The notes below the pieces were generated by a model. The model did not search any database, was not told the origin of the DNA, and saw only the letters and a list, made by a program, of their open reading frames with translations. This document shows positions 52,487 to 61,424 of a stretch of DNA of 64,000 nt, piece after piece (positions within the stretch are counted from its first letter, which is position 1; each line of letters opens with the position of its first letter). Location of the stretch: the NCBI RefSeq assembly GCF_900115755.1, contig NZ_FOXQ01000014.1:62001-126000 (forward strand), given 5' to 3'. Made by a program: the position numbers and the translations under genes. Origin of the DNA: Parafilimonas terrae (lineage in GTDB: Bacteria; Bacteroidota; Bacteroidia; Chitinophagales; Chitinophagaceae).

Positions 52487-54559
52487 ATGAATAAACTCGG
52501 AAATTTTGTTGCTGATAAATGGATTACCGGTGATGGCGAAGGACAGCCTTTATATAATGCTGTAACTGGAGAGCCGATTACATCTGCCACAACCAATGGC
52601 CTGGATTTTAAAGCCATGATTGATTATGCGCATACGTTTGGCAATCCTAATTTGCGCAAATTAACTTTTCACGAACGCGGCAGAATGCTGAGGGCACTGG
52701 CTTTGCACCTGCGCAATCACCTTGATACATTTTACGCACTTTCTTACAAAACCGGCGCCACCAAAACCGATAGCTGGATTGATATTGAAGGCGGTATCGG
52801 CAACCTGTTTTCCTATGCTTCATTGCGCAGGAAATTTGCAGATGAAACCTTTACTGTTGATGGCGAAGGCATTAATCTTGGTAAGCAAAATACATTCATG
52901 GGGCATCATATTTTGGTGCCGAAAGAAGGTGTGGCCATTCATATTAATGCTTTCAATTTTCCTGTTTGGGGCATGCTGGAAAAATGCGCGGTGAACTGGC
53001 TGGCGGGTGTTCCGGCCATTGTAAAACCTGCAACCATTACCAGCTATTTAACTGAAGCAGTAGTAAAAGAAATAATTACCTCCGGCATTTTACCGAAAGG
53101 CGCATTACAATTGATATGCGGCAGCGCCGGCGATTTACTGAATCATGTAACATCGCAGGATGTGATAACTTTTACCGGCTCTAAATCAACCGCATTAAAA
53201 CTAAAAAAGCAAGACAGGATTTTGGAAGAATCGGTGCCATTTAATATGGAAGCCGATAGTTTGAATTGCATTGTTTTGGGCGATGATGTAAACCCCGATG
53301 ATGCAGAATGGGATATTTTTATTAAAGAAGTAAGAAAGGAAATGACGGTAAAAGCCGGGCAAAAATGTACCGCCATCCGCAGGATTTTTGTACCGGAAAA
53401 TAAGCTGGAAGATATGTGGAAAGCTTTAGCAACATCTTTATCGCAAACGGTAATCGGCAACCCGTTAAATGATAAAGTGAGAATGGGCTCACTGGCAGGT
53501 CAATCGCAGCGCGATGAAGTAAAACAACAAGTGCAAAAAATATTGGCATCATCACAAATTATATATGGCTCGCTGGATAGCGTTGAAGTTATTGAAGCCA
53601 ATGCTGATAAAGGCGCATTTATCTCTCCATTATTATTATTGAACGAAAAACCTTTCGCTTCAACGGCAGTACATGAAGTGGAAGCCTTTGGCCCGGTTAG
53701 CACCATCATGCCGTATAAAAATATGGATGAAGCCATTGCTTTAAGCAGGATGGGCAAAGGCTCTTTATGCTCATCCATCGTAACAGCTAACGACAAAATT
53801 GCAAGGCAATATGTATTAGGTGCAGGCACGCATCATGGAAGGATTTTAATATTGAATAAAGATTGCGCCAAAGAAAGTACGGGGCATGGTTCACCGTTGC
53901 CCATGCTTATTCACGGAGGCCCGGGCAGGGCTGGCGGCGGCGAAGAAATGGGCGGTATTCGCGGCGTAAAACATTATATGCAAAGGGTAGCCATACAAGG
54001 TTCGCCAACAACTGTAACCAATATCACAAACGTTTATCAGCAGCATGCAAAAGGAATAGAAAGTGATGTTCATCCATTCAAAAAATATTTTGAAGAACTG
54101 CAAATTGGTGAACAACTCATCACACAAAAAAGAACAATTACAACTGATGACATTAACCACTTTGCCGATTTAAGCGGCGATCATTTTTATGTGCATTTAA
54201 CCAACACAAATTTTGCGGGAACTATGTTTGAACAACAGGTAGCGCATGGTTATTTTATTATGAGTGCCGCAGCCGGTTTGTTTGTTGACGGCTACGAAAA
54301 AAATCCAGTGCTATTAAATTATGGCATTGATGAATTACGCTTTACAAAACCTGTTTATCCGGGCACAGCCATCTATGTAAAATTTACCTGCAAAGAAAAA
54401 ATTCCGCAGGAACAAAAACCTGCTTCGCCGGCAGGCAGGGAAACAACTGATATTCCACGCGGCATTGTAAAATGGCTGGTTGAAATATTTGACGACACAA
54501 ATGAACAGGTGGGCATTGCAACTATATTAACGATGGTGGCAAGGAAAGCTGAAGTATAA
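52487..54559 (+). CDS. paaZ: Bifunctional oxepin-CoA hydrolase / 3-oxo-5,6-didehydrosuberyl-CoA semialdehyde dehydrogenase
   Basis: 690 residues. Opens the oxepin-CoA ring in phenylacetate degradation and oxidises the resulting aldehyde. The aldehyde dehydrogenase domain (about 1-520) has NAFNFPVWGMLEKCA, TFTGSKSTALKL and the catalytic cysteine C294 in AGQKCTAIRRIFVPE. The MaoC hot-dog hydratase domain (about 535-690) has FADLSGDHFYVHL and a VAHGYFIMSAAAGLF helix. Residues about 640-655 (QEQKPASPAGRETTD) form an extra loop encoded by an inverted repeat CCTGC...GCAGG. The paaABCDE, paaG, paaK genes are not in the window. Confidence 0.94.
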   Translation: MNKLGNFVADKWITGDGEGQPLYNAVTGEPITSATTNGLDFKAMIDYAHTFGNPNLRKLTFHERGRMLRALALHLRNHLDTFYALSYKTGATKTDSWIDIEGGIGNLFSYASLRRKFADETFTVDGEGINLGKQNTFMGHHILVPKEGVAIHINAFNFPVWGMLEKCAVNWLAGVPAIVKPATITSYLTEAVVKEIITSGILPKGALQLICGSAGDLLNHVTSQDVITFTGSKSTALKLKKQDRILEESVPFNMEADSLNCIVLGDDVNPDDAEWDIFIKEVRKEMTVKAGQKCTAIRRIFVPENKLEDMWKALATSLSQTVIGNPLNDKVRMGSLAGQSQRDEVKQQVQKILASSQIIYGSLDSVEVIEANADKGAFISPLLLLNEKPFASTAVHEVEAFGPVSTIMPYKNMDEAIALSRMGKGSLCSSIVTANDKIARQYVLGAGTHHGRILILNKDCAKESTGHGSPLPMLIHGGPGRAGGGEEMGGIRGVKHYMQRVAIQGSPTTVTNITNVYQQHAKGIESDVHPFKKYFEELQIGEQLITQKRTITTDDINHFADLSGDHFYVHLTNTNFAGTMFEQQVAHGYFIMSAAAGLFVDGYEKNPVLLNYGIDELRFTKPVYPGTAIYVKFTCKEKIPQEQKPASPAGRETTDIPRGIVKWLVEIFDDTNEQVGIATILTMVARKAEV

Positions 54560-54619
54560 TAATCTATCTTTTTAACAGTAAGCGCACGTTTCTTTACAGT
54601 AACTATTTATTGCAGCATT

Positions 54620-54627
54620 TATCTTTG
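54620..54627 (+). promoter_or_regulatory. Candidate -7 box for the SGNH hydrolase gene
   Basis: TATCTTTG, an exact TAnnTTTG, 23 bp upstream of the ATG. Confidence 0.35.
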
Positions 54628-54650
54628 AAGCAATAATCAAACTATTAAGT

Positions 54651-55313
54651 ATGAAACGTATTGCCTGTTATCTTTTTATCTTTTGTTTTGTTTTTTCTTT
54701 AACCCTGCATGCACAGCAGCCGGCTTTTTATAACGATATTCAGAAATTTAAAGAACAGGACAGCATTAACCCGCCGCCACAACATCCCATATTACTTATC
54801 GGCAGTTCTTCCTTCACTAAATGGAAAGATGTGCAATCTTATTTTCCCGGTTACACTATTCTTAACCGCGGCTTTGGAGGCTCTTCTTTACCTGATCTCA
54901 TCCGTTATGCCAACGATATCATCTTTCCTTATAATCCAAAAGAAATAATTATTTATTGCGGGGATAATGATTTTGCTGTAAAGGATTATGTTTCTCCTGA
55001 AATAGTATTTGAACGTTTTAAAACTTTATATGCCGTCATTCGTTCCAAACTCGCCGATGTTCCGGTTGCATTTATTTCTATTAAGCCCAGCCCCAGCAGG
55101 AGAAAATACTGGCCGCAGATGATTGAAGCAAACAAGATGATTAAAGATTACATCGGCACACAACAACATGCTTCTTTTATTGATGTGTTTCACCCTATGT
55201 TAAATGAAAATAAAGATGCAAAGCCTGAAATATTTTTAAGCGACAGCCTGCACATGAATGCAAATGGCTATGCAATATGGCAAAAAGCCATACAGCCTTA
55301 CCTGGTGAAATAA
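54651..55313 (+). CDS. Secreted SGNH/GDSL-family hydrolase
   Basis: 220 residues with a signal peptide (LFIFCFVFSLTLHAQQ). SGNH blocks are present: block I LLIGSSSFTKW, block II LNRGFGGSSLPDLI, block III IYCGDNDF, and block V DSLHMNANGY with the Asp-His pair. These enzymes are esterases or acetylhydrolases, often acting on carbohydrate acetyl groups. It stands alone with a repeat element after it. Substrate unknown. Confidence 0.9.
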   Translation: MKRIACYLFIFCFVFSLTLHAQQPAFYNDIQKFKEQDSINPPPQHPILLIGSSSFTKWKDVQSYFPGYTILNRGFGGSSLPDLIRYANDIIFPYNPKEIIIYCGDNDFAVKDYVSPEIVFERFKTLYAVIRSKLADVPVAFISIKPSPSRRKYWPQMIEANKMIKDYIGTQQHASFIDVFHPMLNENKDAKPEIFLSDSLHMNANGYAIWQKAIQPYLVK

Positions 55314-55338
55314 TACTATATTAAACAATCAAGAATTA

Positions 55339-55376
55339 GCCACAGATGCACAGATAAAAGTCTGTGCATTTGTGGC
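55339..55376. repeat. Palindromic repeat, family 1 (copy 4)
   Basis: GCCACAGATGCACAGA and TCTGTGCATTTGTGGC, 16-bp arms with one mismatch and a 6-nt loop, between convergent genes. Confidence 0.85.
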
Positions 55377-55429
55377 TAAAAGAAATTGCCTTATAAAACT
55401 TACATCTTATTTCTTGCGGTATCCTGCCA

Positions 55430-56614
55430 TCACTTTGCTTCATTCGCTTTCAATACCCTTATAAAATTTCCACCAAGGATTTTTTCAATATCTGTTTTGC
55501 TGTAACCACGTTCCAGCAAAGCTTTTGTAATTAAAGGGTAGGCTGTAACATCATCCATATCCTGCGGTGGAAAACTAATGCCATCAAAATCGCTGCCCAT
55601 ACCTACATAGTCAACACCAACAAGCTTCACTATATGATCAAGATGATCGAGTATTAGGTGAAAAGGCGCCCGCATTTCTCTTACTTCATCAGCATATTTT
55701 AAAAACAACGCATTCCATGCAAAAAATTCATTTTTCCCTTCTTTAACAAGTGCTTCTTTTTCCGCTGCATGACGTGCTTCGAATGCTTTTTCCTTCCTGT
55801 CAAACCCGCTGTCTAAAAACCCCGAATAAAAATTCAATTGTATAACACCGCCGTTTTTGGCAATGGCTTTTATCTGGTCATCTTTTAAATTCCTTGGCAC
55901 AGGGCAAATGGAATATGCATCGCTATGCGATGCAATAACCGGCTTTGTAGTAGTATTAATTACATCCCAAAAAGTTTTTTCACCCACATGGCTTACATCC
56001 ACCATCATGCCTATCTTATTCATGTGCTGCACTATTTGTTTCCCAAAATCCGTGAGCCCCATTTTACGCTGCGATTGTGCAGAGTCTGTTTCGAACTTAG
56101 CGCTCGTGGCCCATTCATTATTATTATTCCAGGTCAGCGTTAAATAACGTGTACCGCGTGCATATAAATTATCAAGGTTGCTTAAACTGTTTTCAATCAT
56201 GTGGCCGCCTTCCACGCCAATCATAGCCGCTAATTTATGTTGCTTTACGGCCTGCATTAATTCAGTTGAATTAGTTACGAGCATCATCTTTCCGGGGTTG
56301 CGTTTAACCCATGCATACAGCGTATCAATTTCCCGGTTGGCAAAAGCGTAAGGGTTTACCTGTGTGCCATCGCACCAGATGCTGAATACCTGCACATCCA
56401 CGCCGGCTTTAAACATCCGGTTTAAATCACTGTGTGTTTTACCGGTAAGGTTTTGGTCGAAACTGTAGCCTTTTTCAAGACAGGTGCTGATAACATCATT
56501 ATGCGTATCGCAAAGTATTGATTCAAAATGCAGCTTTTTATAATTCTGCGCATGCACATCTATAAAAGCAATAAAGGCAGCAGCGAAAAAGAGTAGTTTC
56601 ATTATACTTTTCAT
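55430..56614 (-). CDS. Secreted M19-family membrane dipeptidase
   Basis: 394 residues with a signal peptide (LLFFAAAFIAFIDVHAQ); ATG 56614 or 56602 may start it. Renal-dipeptidase-type metallo-amidohydrolase with the zinc motif CDTHNDV (HxD), AMIGVEGGHMIE (bridging Glu), MVDVSHVGEK and IASHSDAYSICPVPRNL (His residues), and VGMGSDFDG near the C-terminus. It hydrolyses dipeptides, including those with a D-amino acid at the C-terminal position in some members. Complete. Confidence 0.93.
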   Translation of the reverse strand: MKSIMKLLFFAAAFIAFIDVHAQNYKKLHFESILCDTHNDVISTCLEKGYSFDQNLTGKTHSDLNRMFKAGVDVQVFSIWCDGTQVNPYAFANREIDTLYAWVKRNPGKMMLVTNSTELMQAVKQHKLAAMIGVEGGHMIENSLSNLDNLYARGTRYLTLTWNNNNEWATSAKFETDSAQSQRKMGLTDFGKQIVQHMNKIGMMVDVSHVGEKTFWDVINTTTKPVIASHSDAYSICPVPRNLKDDQIKAIAKNGGVIQLNFYSGFLDSGFDRKEKAFEARHAAEKEALVKEGKNEFFAWNALFLKYADEVREMRAPFHLILDHLDHIVKLVGVDYVGMGSDFDGISFPPQDMDDVTAYPLITKALLERGYSKTDIEKILGGNFIRVLKANEAK

Positions 56615-56720
56615 GCGCTCAAATTAAAGATTTTTGCGAATTACGGCTTACTGCAATCTGCATTATAGAATATTTTATATTCTGAATATGCCGGAAAATA
56701 TTCGGTTAAACTTTTGTTTT

Positions 56721-56756
56721 GCCACAGATGCACAGATAAATTCGTGCATCTGTGGC
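56721..56756. repeat. Palindromic repeat, family 1 (copy 5)
   Basis: GCCACAGATGCAC and GTGCATCTGTGGC, 13-bp perfect arms with a 10-nt loop, in the divergent gap between the dipeptidase and TetR genes. Confidence 0.85.
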
Positions 56757-56794
56757 AATAATTATTTAATTCCATAAACAATCTATAAAAGTTT

Positions 56795-56802
56795 TATATT
56801 TG
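56795..56802 (+). promoter_or_regulatory. -7 box of the TetR/exporter operon
   Basis: TATATTTG, an exact TAnnTTTG, directly abutting the palindrome at 56803 and 22 bp from the start codon. Confidence 0.5.
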
Positions 56803-56818
56803 TTAACCATTTGGTTAA
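56803..56818. promoter_or_regulatory. Probable TetR operator
   Basis: TTAACCA-TT-TGGTTAA, perfect 7-bp arms lying between the -7 box and the ATG at 56824, where bound repressor would block initiation. Autoregulation by the TetR protein just downstream is the simplest reading. Confidence 0.6.
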
Positions 56819-56823
56819 ATCGT

Positions 56824-57435
56824 ATGGTTAAAGACAAAGACCTTTCAACAGAGCAAAAGATTCTTGAAGCAGCCAAAGAGGTTTTCTTTGACAAAGGCAT
56901 GCATGGCGCCCGCATGCAGGATATTGCCGATAAGGCTGGCATTAACAAGGCCATGCTGCATTATTATTTCCGAAGCAAGGATAAATTATTTGAAACAATT
57001 TTTATTGATGCCACCAATCATCTTTTTCCTATGTTAAGTTCCATACTTGAATCGGATAAAACCGTTTTTGAGAAAATAGAAGTATTATGCAGTGAATATA
57101 TAAACCAGGTGGCCAAAATGCCCTACCTGCCCGTTTTTATATTAAGTGAAGCCAGCCGCCAGCAGGAACCATTTTTAAAAAAGTTATGGAAAAGGCAAAA
57201 GCCACCTTTAAAAGCTTTTACCGGCATGATTGAAACAGCTATCAAACAAAAAAAAATAAAACCTGTTCATCCTTTGCAATTGCTCATGAATATCTTATCA
57301 TTATGCATATTTCCTTTCGCGGCGCAGCCAATTTTGCAGCATGCAGCGGGCATCAGCAAAAAAGATTATGAGGCAATGATTGAAGAAAGGAAAAAAATAG
57401 TTCCTCAGCTTATTATTCAATCTATAAAAAAGTAA
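56824..57435 (+). CDS. TetR/AcrR-family transcriptional regulator
   Basis: 203 residues from ATG 56824. N-terminal HTH (residues about 10-55: TEQKILEAAKEVFFDKG, MQDIADKAGINKAMLHYYF) and an all-helical ligand-binding domain. It is the first gene of an operon with a membrane fusion protein, two ABC ATPases and two permeases, the order of E. coli cecR (ybiH)-ybhGFSR. The start at 56800 is rejected because it would cover the operator palindrome. Confidence 0.92.
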   Translation: MVKDKDLSTEQKILEAAKEVFFDKGMHGARMQDIADKAGINKAMLHYYFRSKDKLFETIFIDATNHLFPMLSSILESDKTVFEKIEVLCSEYINQVAKMPYLPVFILSEASRQQEPFLKKLWKRQKPPLKAFTGMIETAIKQKKIKPVHPLQLLMNILSLCIFPFAAQPILQHAAGISKKDYEAMIEERKKIVPQLIIQSIKK

Positions 57436-57454
57436 ACAATAAAATAGCCCCTTT

Positions 57455-58396
57455 ATGTTTGCAATAAAAGAATATACATGTATTGCGGCCCTTGCAACGA
57501 TTTTTTTTGCCTGCAACAATAATGAAAACCAGTTTGATGCTTCTGGCACATTTGAAACCGATGAAGTAATTGTTTCAGCGCAGTTAGGCGGGCAGATACT
57601 TGCCTTTAATGTGAACGAAGGCGATACTTTGCAGGAAGGCGCGGTTGTAGGCAAAATAGATTCCTTAAATGTATTGCTTCAAAAGCAGCAGGTGCAGGCT
57701 TCCATTCAATCGCTTAAAGAAAAAACAAGTGATGTGCGGCCCCAGGTAAAACTATTGGAAGACCAGCTTGCTGTTCAGCAAACGCAATTAAACAACCTTT
57801 TAAAAGACCAGCAACGGTTTGAAAATATGTTGAAGGATGGCGCCGTTACACAGCGGCAGGTGGATGATATAAACACACAGGTGGATGCTGCTAAGAAACA
57901 AATGCAGGTTACACAGCAGCAAATAAAAGTTCAGCAAACAAATACCGGCACACAAAACCGCAGCATATTAAGCGAAAAAGACCCGCTGCAAAAACAGGTG
58001 GCTCAACTGAGTGAACAATTATCAAAAGCAAATATTGTTAACCCAATCAATGGAACGGTGCTCACCAAATACGCGGAAGCAGGTGAAGTAACATCGCCGG
58101 GCAAAGCCTTATATAAAATTGCAGATATAAACTATCTCAATCTTCGTGCTTATATAACAGGCACACAACTTTCAACCATAAAGCTTAACCAGCCGGTTAA
58201 AGTTTATATTGATAGCGGCGCCAATCATTACCGCGAATATGCCGGAACAATTATATGGATATCTGATAAAGCCGAATTCACGCCAAAAACCATTCAAACA
58301 AAAGATGAAAGGGCCAATCTTGTATATGCTATAAAGGTTAAAGTAAAGAATGATGGCTATTTAAAGATTGGAATGTATGGAGAAGTTAAGCTATAA
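57455..58396 (+). CDS. HlyD/YbhG-like membrane fusion protein
   Basis: 313 residues. The N-terminus IAALATIFFAC suggests a lipoprotein signal with the acylated cysteine at residue 20, unlike the membrane-anchored YbhG. Barrel-sandwich (biotinyl-lipoyl-like) halves flank a long coiled coil (about 70-185: QKQQVQASIQSLKEK, VTQRQVDDINTQVDAAKKQ), followed by NPINGTVLTKYAEAGEV and a beta-barrel domain. It links the inner-membrane ABC exporter to an outer-membrane channel; no TolC-like gene is adjacent. Starts 19 bp after the TetR gene. Confidence 0.9.
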   Translation: MFAIKEYTCIAALATIFFACNNNENQFDASGTFETDEVIVSAQLGGQILAFNVNEGDTLQEGAVVGKIDSLNVLLQKQQVQASIQSLKEKTSDVRPQVKLLEDQLAVQQTQLNNLLKDQQRFENMLKDGAVTQRQVDDINTQVDAAKKQMQVTQQQIKVQQTNTGTQNRSILSEKDPLQKQVAQLSEQLSKANIVNPINGTVLTKYAEAGEVTSPGKALYKIADINYLNLRAYITGTQLSTIKLNQPVKVYIDSGANHYREYAGTIIWISDKAEFTPKTIQTKDERANLVYAIKVKVKNDGYLKIGMYGEVKL

Positions 58397-58460
58397 GCTG
58401 TTAGCTGCAAGCTATTGGCCAATACTGCAGCCCAAACAAGCTTACATCAATACATAAAAT

Positions 58461-59375
58461 ATGCAATCAGTAATTGTAAATAACCTTTCTAAAAATTACG
58501 GCAAGGAAAAAGAAATTAAGGCCGTAAAGGATGTTTCATTCGATGTTTCACCGGCGGAAATTTTTGGCATTATCGGGCCTGATGGCGCAGGAAAAACTTC
58601 ACTGTTCCGCATGTTGACAACGCTGCTGCTGCCAGACAGCGGAAACGCATCTGTTGATGGCTCGGATATTGTAAAAGATTTTAAAGCTATCCGCAAAAAA
58701 GTTGGATACATGCCCGGCCGGTTTTCCCTGTACCAGGATTTAAGTGTTGAAGAGAACCTGAATTTTTTCGCCACCATTTTCAACACAACTATTGAAAAGA
58801 ATTACGATCTCATTAAAGACATTTATATACAGATAGAGCCCTTTAAAAAAAGAAAGGCAGGCAAGCTATCGGGAGGCATGAAACAGAAGCTGGCATTGAG
58901 TTGTGCGCTGATTCACCGGCCTGTTGTTTTGTTTCTTGATGAACCAACAACAGGCGTTGATGCAGTTTCAAGAAAAGAGTTTTGGGATATGCTGAAACGC
59001 CTGAAACAACAAGGTATCACCATTCTTGTTTCAACGCCATATATGGATGAGGCCGGTTTGTGCGACCGCATTACTTTAATGCAACAGGGTAAACTGCTTT
59101 CAACCGGCACACCAACAGAAATAACCGGGTCGTTCAAACAAACTATCCTGGGCGTTAAAGCGGCAAATATGTATGACCTGCTGAAAGACCTGAATGCATA
59201 TAATGCAATTGAAGATGCTTATGCTTTTGGCGAATATCATCATGCTGTAATGAAAGAAAATTCCAGTGAAGAAGCTTTGCAAAAATACCTTGAAGAAAAA
59301 GGAAATAAGGAACTCGTTATACAGCAAATTAAACCAACTATTGAAGATAGCTTTTTGCGCCTGATGAAAAGTTAA
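58461..59375 (+). CDS. ABC-2 exporter ATP-binding protein (YbhF N-terminal half-like)
   Basis: 304 residues. Walker A GPDGAGKTSLFRML, signature LSGGMKQKLALSCAL, Walker B VVLFLDEPTTGVDA, and a C-terminal extension (about 225-304). The Asp in GPDGAGK is the form found in the first nucleotide-binding domain of YbhF-type proteins. It ends 1 nt before the next ATPase gene (TAA-T-ATG), so the two halves are coupled in translation but separate proteins. Confidence 0.92.
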   Translation: MQSVIVNNLSKNYGKEKEIKAVKDVSFDVSPAEIFGIIGPDGAGKTSLFRMLTTLLLPDSGNASVDGSDIVKDFKAIRKKVGYMPGRFSLYQDLSVEENLNFFATIFNTTIEKNYDLIKDIYIQIEPFKKRKAGKLSGGMKQKLALSCALIHRPVVLFLDEPTTGVDAVSRKEFWDMLKRLKQQGITILVSTPYMDEAGLCDRITLMQQGKLLSTGTPTEITGSFKQTILGVKAANMYDLLKDLNAYNAIEDAYAFGEYHHAVMKENSSEEALQKYLEEKGNKELVIQQIKPTIEDSFLRLMKS

Positions 59376-59376
59376 T

Positions 59377-60123
59377 ATGGCAAACGATATCATCATACAA
59401 ACAGAACAACTTACCAAGCGCTTTGGTGATTTTATTGCTGTTGACCACATTTCGTTCGATGTGCATAAAGGAGAAATTTTTGGTTTCCTCGGTGCTAACG
59501 GAGCAGGTAAAACCACGGCTATGCGTATGTTGTGCGGGCTAAGCTTACCAACATCAGGCAAAGCAACCATTGCAGGTTTTGATATATATAAAAAAACGGA
59601 AGCTATTAAACGCAGCATTGGCTATATGAGCCAGAAATTTTCTTTGTATGAAGATTTAACAGTAAAAGAAAATATTCGTTTCTATGCCGGCATATATGGC
59701 ATGAGCAATAAATACATAAAAGATAAAACAGCGCTTTTGCTGCAGCAACTGCACCTTGAAGATGAAGCCGATAAACTGGTTGGCTCATTACCATTAGGAT
59801 GGAAACAAAAGCTGGCATTTTCTGTGGCTATATTTCATGAGCCGCAAATAGTTTTTTTAGACGAACCAACTGGCGGTGTTGATCCTGTAACGCGCCGTGA
59901 ATTCTGGAACCTCATTTACGAGGCTTCGGCAAAAGGCATTACTGTTTTCGTAACTACGCATTATATGGATGAAGCTGAATACTGTAACCGTGTTTCTATT
60001 ATGGTGGATGGAAGAATTGATGCATTGGATACACCGGTTGCATTAAAAGAAAATTTTAGTGCAGCATCTATGGATGAAGTTTTTCTGCAACTGGCAAGAA
60101 AGGCAACAAGAAATGACAGTTAG
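59377..60123 (+). CDS. ABC-2 exporter ATP-binding protein (YbhF C-terminal half-like)
   Basis: 248 residues. Walker A GANGAGKTTAMRML, Walker B IVFLDEPTGGVDP, H-loop VTTHYMDEAEYC. The signature is unusual, LPLGWKQKLAF, instead of LSGGxxQR; the same change is seen in the second domain of YbhF-type proteins. With the preceding gene it probably forms a heterodimeric ATPase driving the two permeases. Confidence 0.92.
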   Translation: MANDIIIQTEQLTKRFGDFIAVDHISFDVHKGEIFGFLGANGAGKTTAMRMLCGLSLPTSGKATIAGFDIYKKTEAIKRSIGYMSQKFSLYEDLTVKENIRFYAGIYGMSNKYIKDKTALLLQQLHLEDEADKLVGSLPLGWKQKLAFSVAIFHEPQIVFLDEPTGGVDPVTRREFWNLIYEASAKGITVFVTTHYMDEAEYCNRVSIMVDGRIDALDTPVALKENFSAASMDEVFLQLARKATRNDS

Positions 60124-60149
60124 CAGATATAATTGAATGTTGTTGGTAA

Positions 60150-60192
60150 AGCAATCAATATTCAATACGCGATAATCAATATACAATATTCA
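60150..60192. repeat. AT-rich direct/inverted repeats (CAATATTCAA family)
   Basis: CAATCAATATTCAATAC and CAATATACAATATTCAA in the 128-bp gap between the second ATPase and first permease genes, resembling the element at 11087. It interrupts an otherwise tight operon. Confidence 0.5.
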
Positions 60193-60251
60193 AATGGTGC
60201 AAGTGTTTGTAATTAAAAAATCATAAAATATTTCTCTTTTAGAGCAGCGGC

Positions 60252-61358
60252 ATGAAACAATTTTTTTCATTTATAAAAAAAGAATTCTACCACATCTGGC
60301 GCGACAGGCGGACTATGTTCATCCTGCTTGGAATGCCGCTTGCACAAATAATTATTTTCGGGTTTGCATTAACCAACGAAGTAAAGAATGAATCTATTGC
60401 CATACTTGACCAGTCAAAAGACGCTGCATCCTCGCAGATTATAAATAAAATAAGCGCCAGCCGTTATTTTAACGTTACGGCATTGCTGCATAATCCCGAC
60501 GAAATAGCAAGAACTTTTCAAACCAATACGGCAAGAATAGTGCTTGTGCTGCCTTCAACATTCGGCGAAGACTTAAGGCATGTAAATAAAGCGCAGGTGC
60601 AATTAGTTACTGATGCATCAGACCCAAACATTGCAACCACTTTAATAAATTATGCAACGGCCATTATTACAGATTACCAGCAATCTTTAAATTCAACCGC
60701 AGTCATCCCCTACCAGATAAACGTGCAGTCCCGCATGCTGTACAACCCGCAGCTAAAGGGCGCTTACAGTTTTGTGCCCGGCGTAATGGCAATGGTGCTG
60801 ATGCTTATCTGCACCATGATGACAGCCATAACCATTGTGCGGGAAAAAGAAACAGGCACCATGGAAGTAATGCTCGTATCGCCGGTGCAGCCCATGAAGA
60901 TTGTGATGGCGAAGGCAATTCCTTATTTGCTTTTAACCGTTGTAAACATTACCAATATATTATTGTTAAGCGTGTTTGTGCTGGATGTGCCCATAAACGG
61001 AAGCCTTATACTGCTAACAGGCGAGAGCATTTTATTCACCATAACCTGTTTATCGTTTGGCTTACTTATTTCATCTGTTACAGACTCGCAGCAAACCGCT
61101 ATGATGATCTCGATGATGGGCCTGTTTTTGCCAACAGTTATGTTAAGCGGCTTTATGTTTCCCATTGAAAATATGCCGCTGGCTTTGCGCATTGTATCAA
61201 ACGTTGTGCCTTCAAGATGGTATTATGAAATAGTAGTGGCCGTAATGATAAAAGGCCTTGGCATATCAAGCATTTTAAAACAAACATTAGTACTCAGCGG
61301 AATGACAGTATTATTATTATCGCTGGCAATAAAAAATTTTAAAATAAGGCTGGAATAA
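60252..61358 (+). CDS. ABC-2 family permease (YbhS-like)
   Basis: 368 residues, six membrane segments in the ABC-2 arrangement: helix 1 near residue 25 (MFILLGMPLAQIIIFGFAL), a periplasmic domain of about 140 residues, then five helices in the C-terminal half. The FVPGVMAMVLMLICTMMTAI, REKETGTMEVMLVSPVQP and MMGLFLPTVMLSGFMFPIENMP motifs are typical. Pairs with the next permease. Confidence 0.93.
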   Translation: MKQFFSFIKKEFYHIWRDRRTMFILLGMPLAQIIIFGFALTNEVKNESIAILDQSKDAASSQIINKISASRYFNVTALLHNPDEIARTFQTNTARIVLVLPSTFGEDLRHVNKAQVQLVTDASDPNIATTLINYATAIITDYQQSLNSTAVIPYQINVQSRMLYNPQLKGAYSFVPGVMAMVLMLICTMMTAITIVREKETGTMEVMLVSPVQPMKIVMAKAIPYLLLTVVNITNILLLSVFVLDVPINGSLILLTGESILFTITCLSFGLLISSVTDSQQTAMMISMMGLFLPTVMLSGFMFPIENMPLALRIVSNVVPSRWYYEIVVAVMIKGLGISSILKQTLVLSGMTVLLLSLAIKNFKIRLE

Positions 61359-61424
61359 GACACAAGTTATGAGCTATGGGCCTTGAGTGCTCATAGCTTG
61401 CGTCTCACAGCTAAAAGTTAATAA

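Noticed and set aside
59372..59380. Frameshift between the two exporter ATPase genes as a sequencing error
   Set aside because: Each gene has its own ATG and complete domain, with a proper stop before the second start; a single indel would not give this arrangement.
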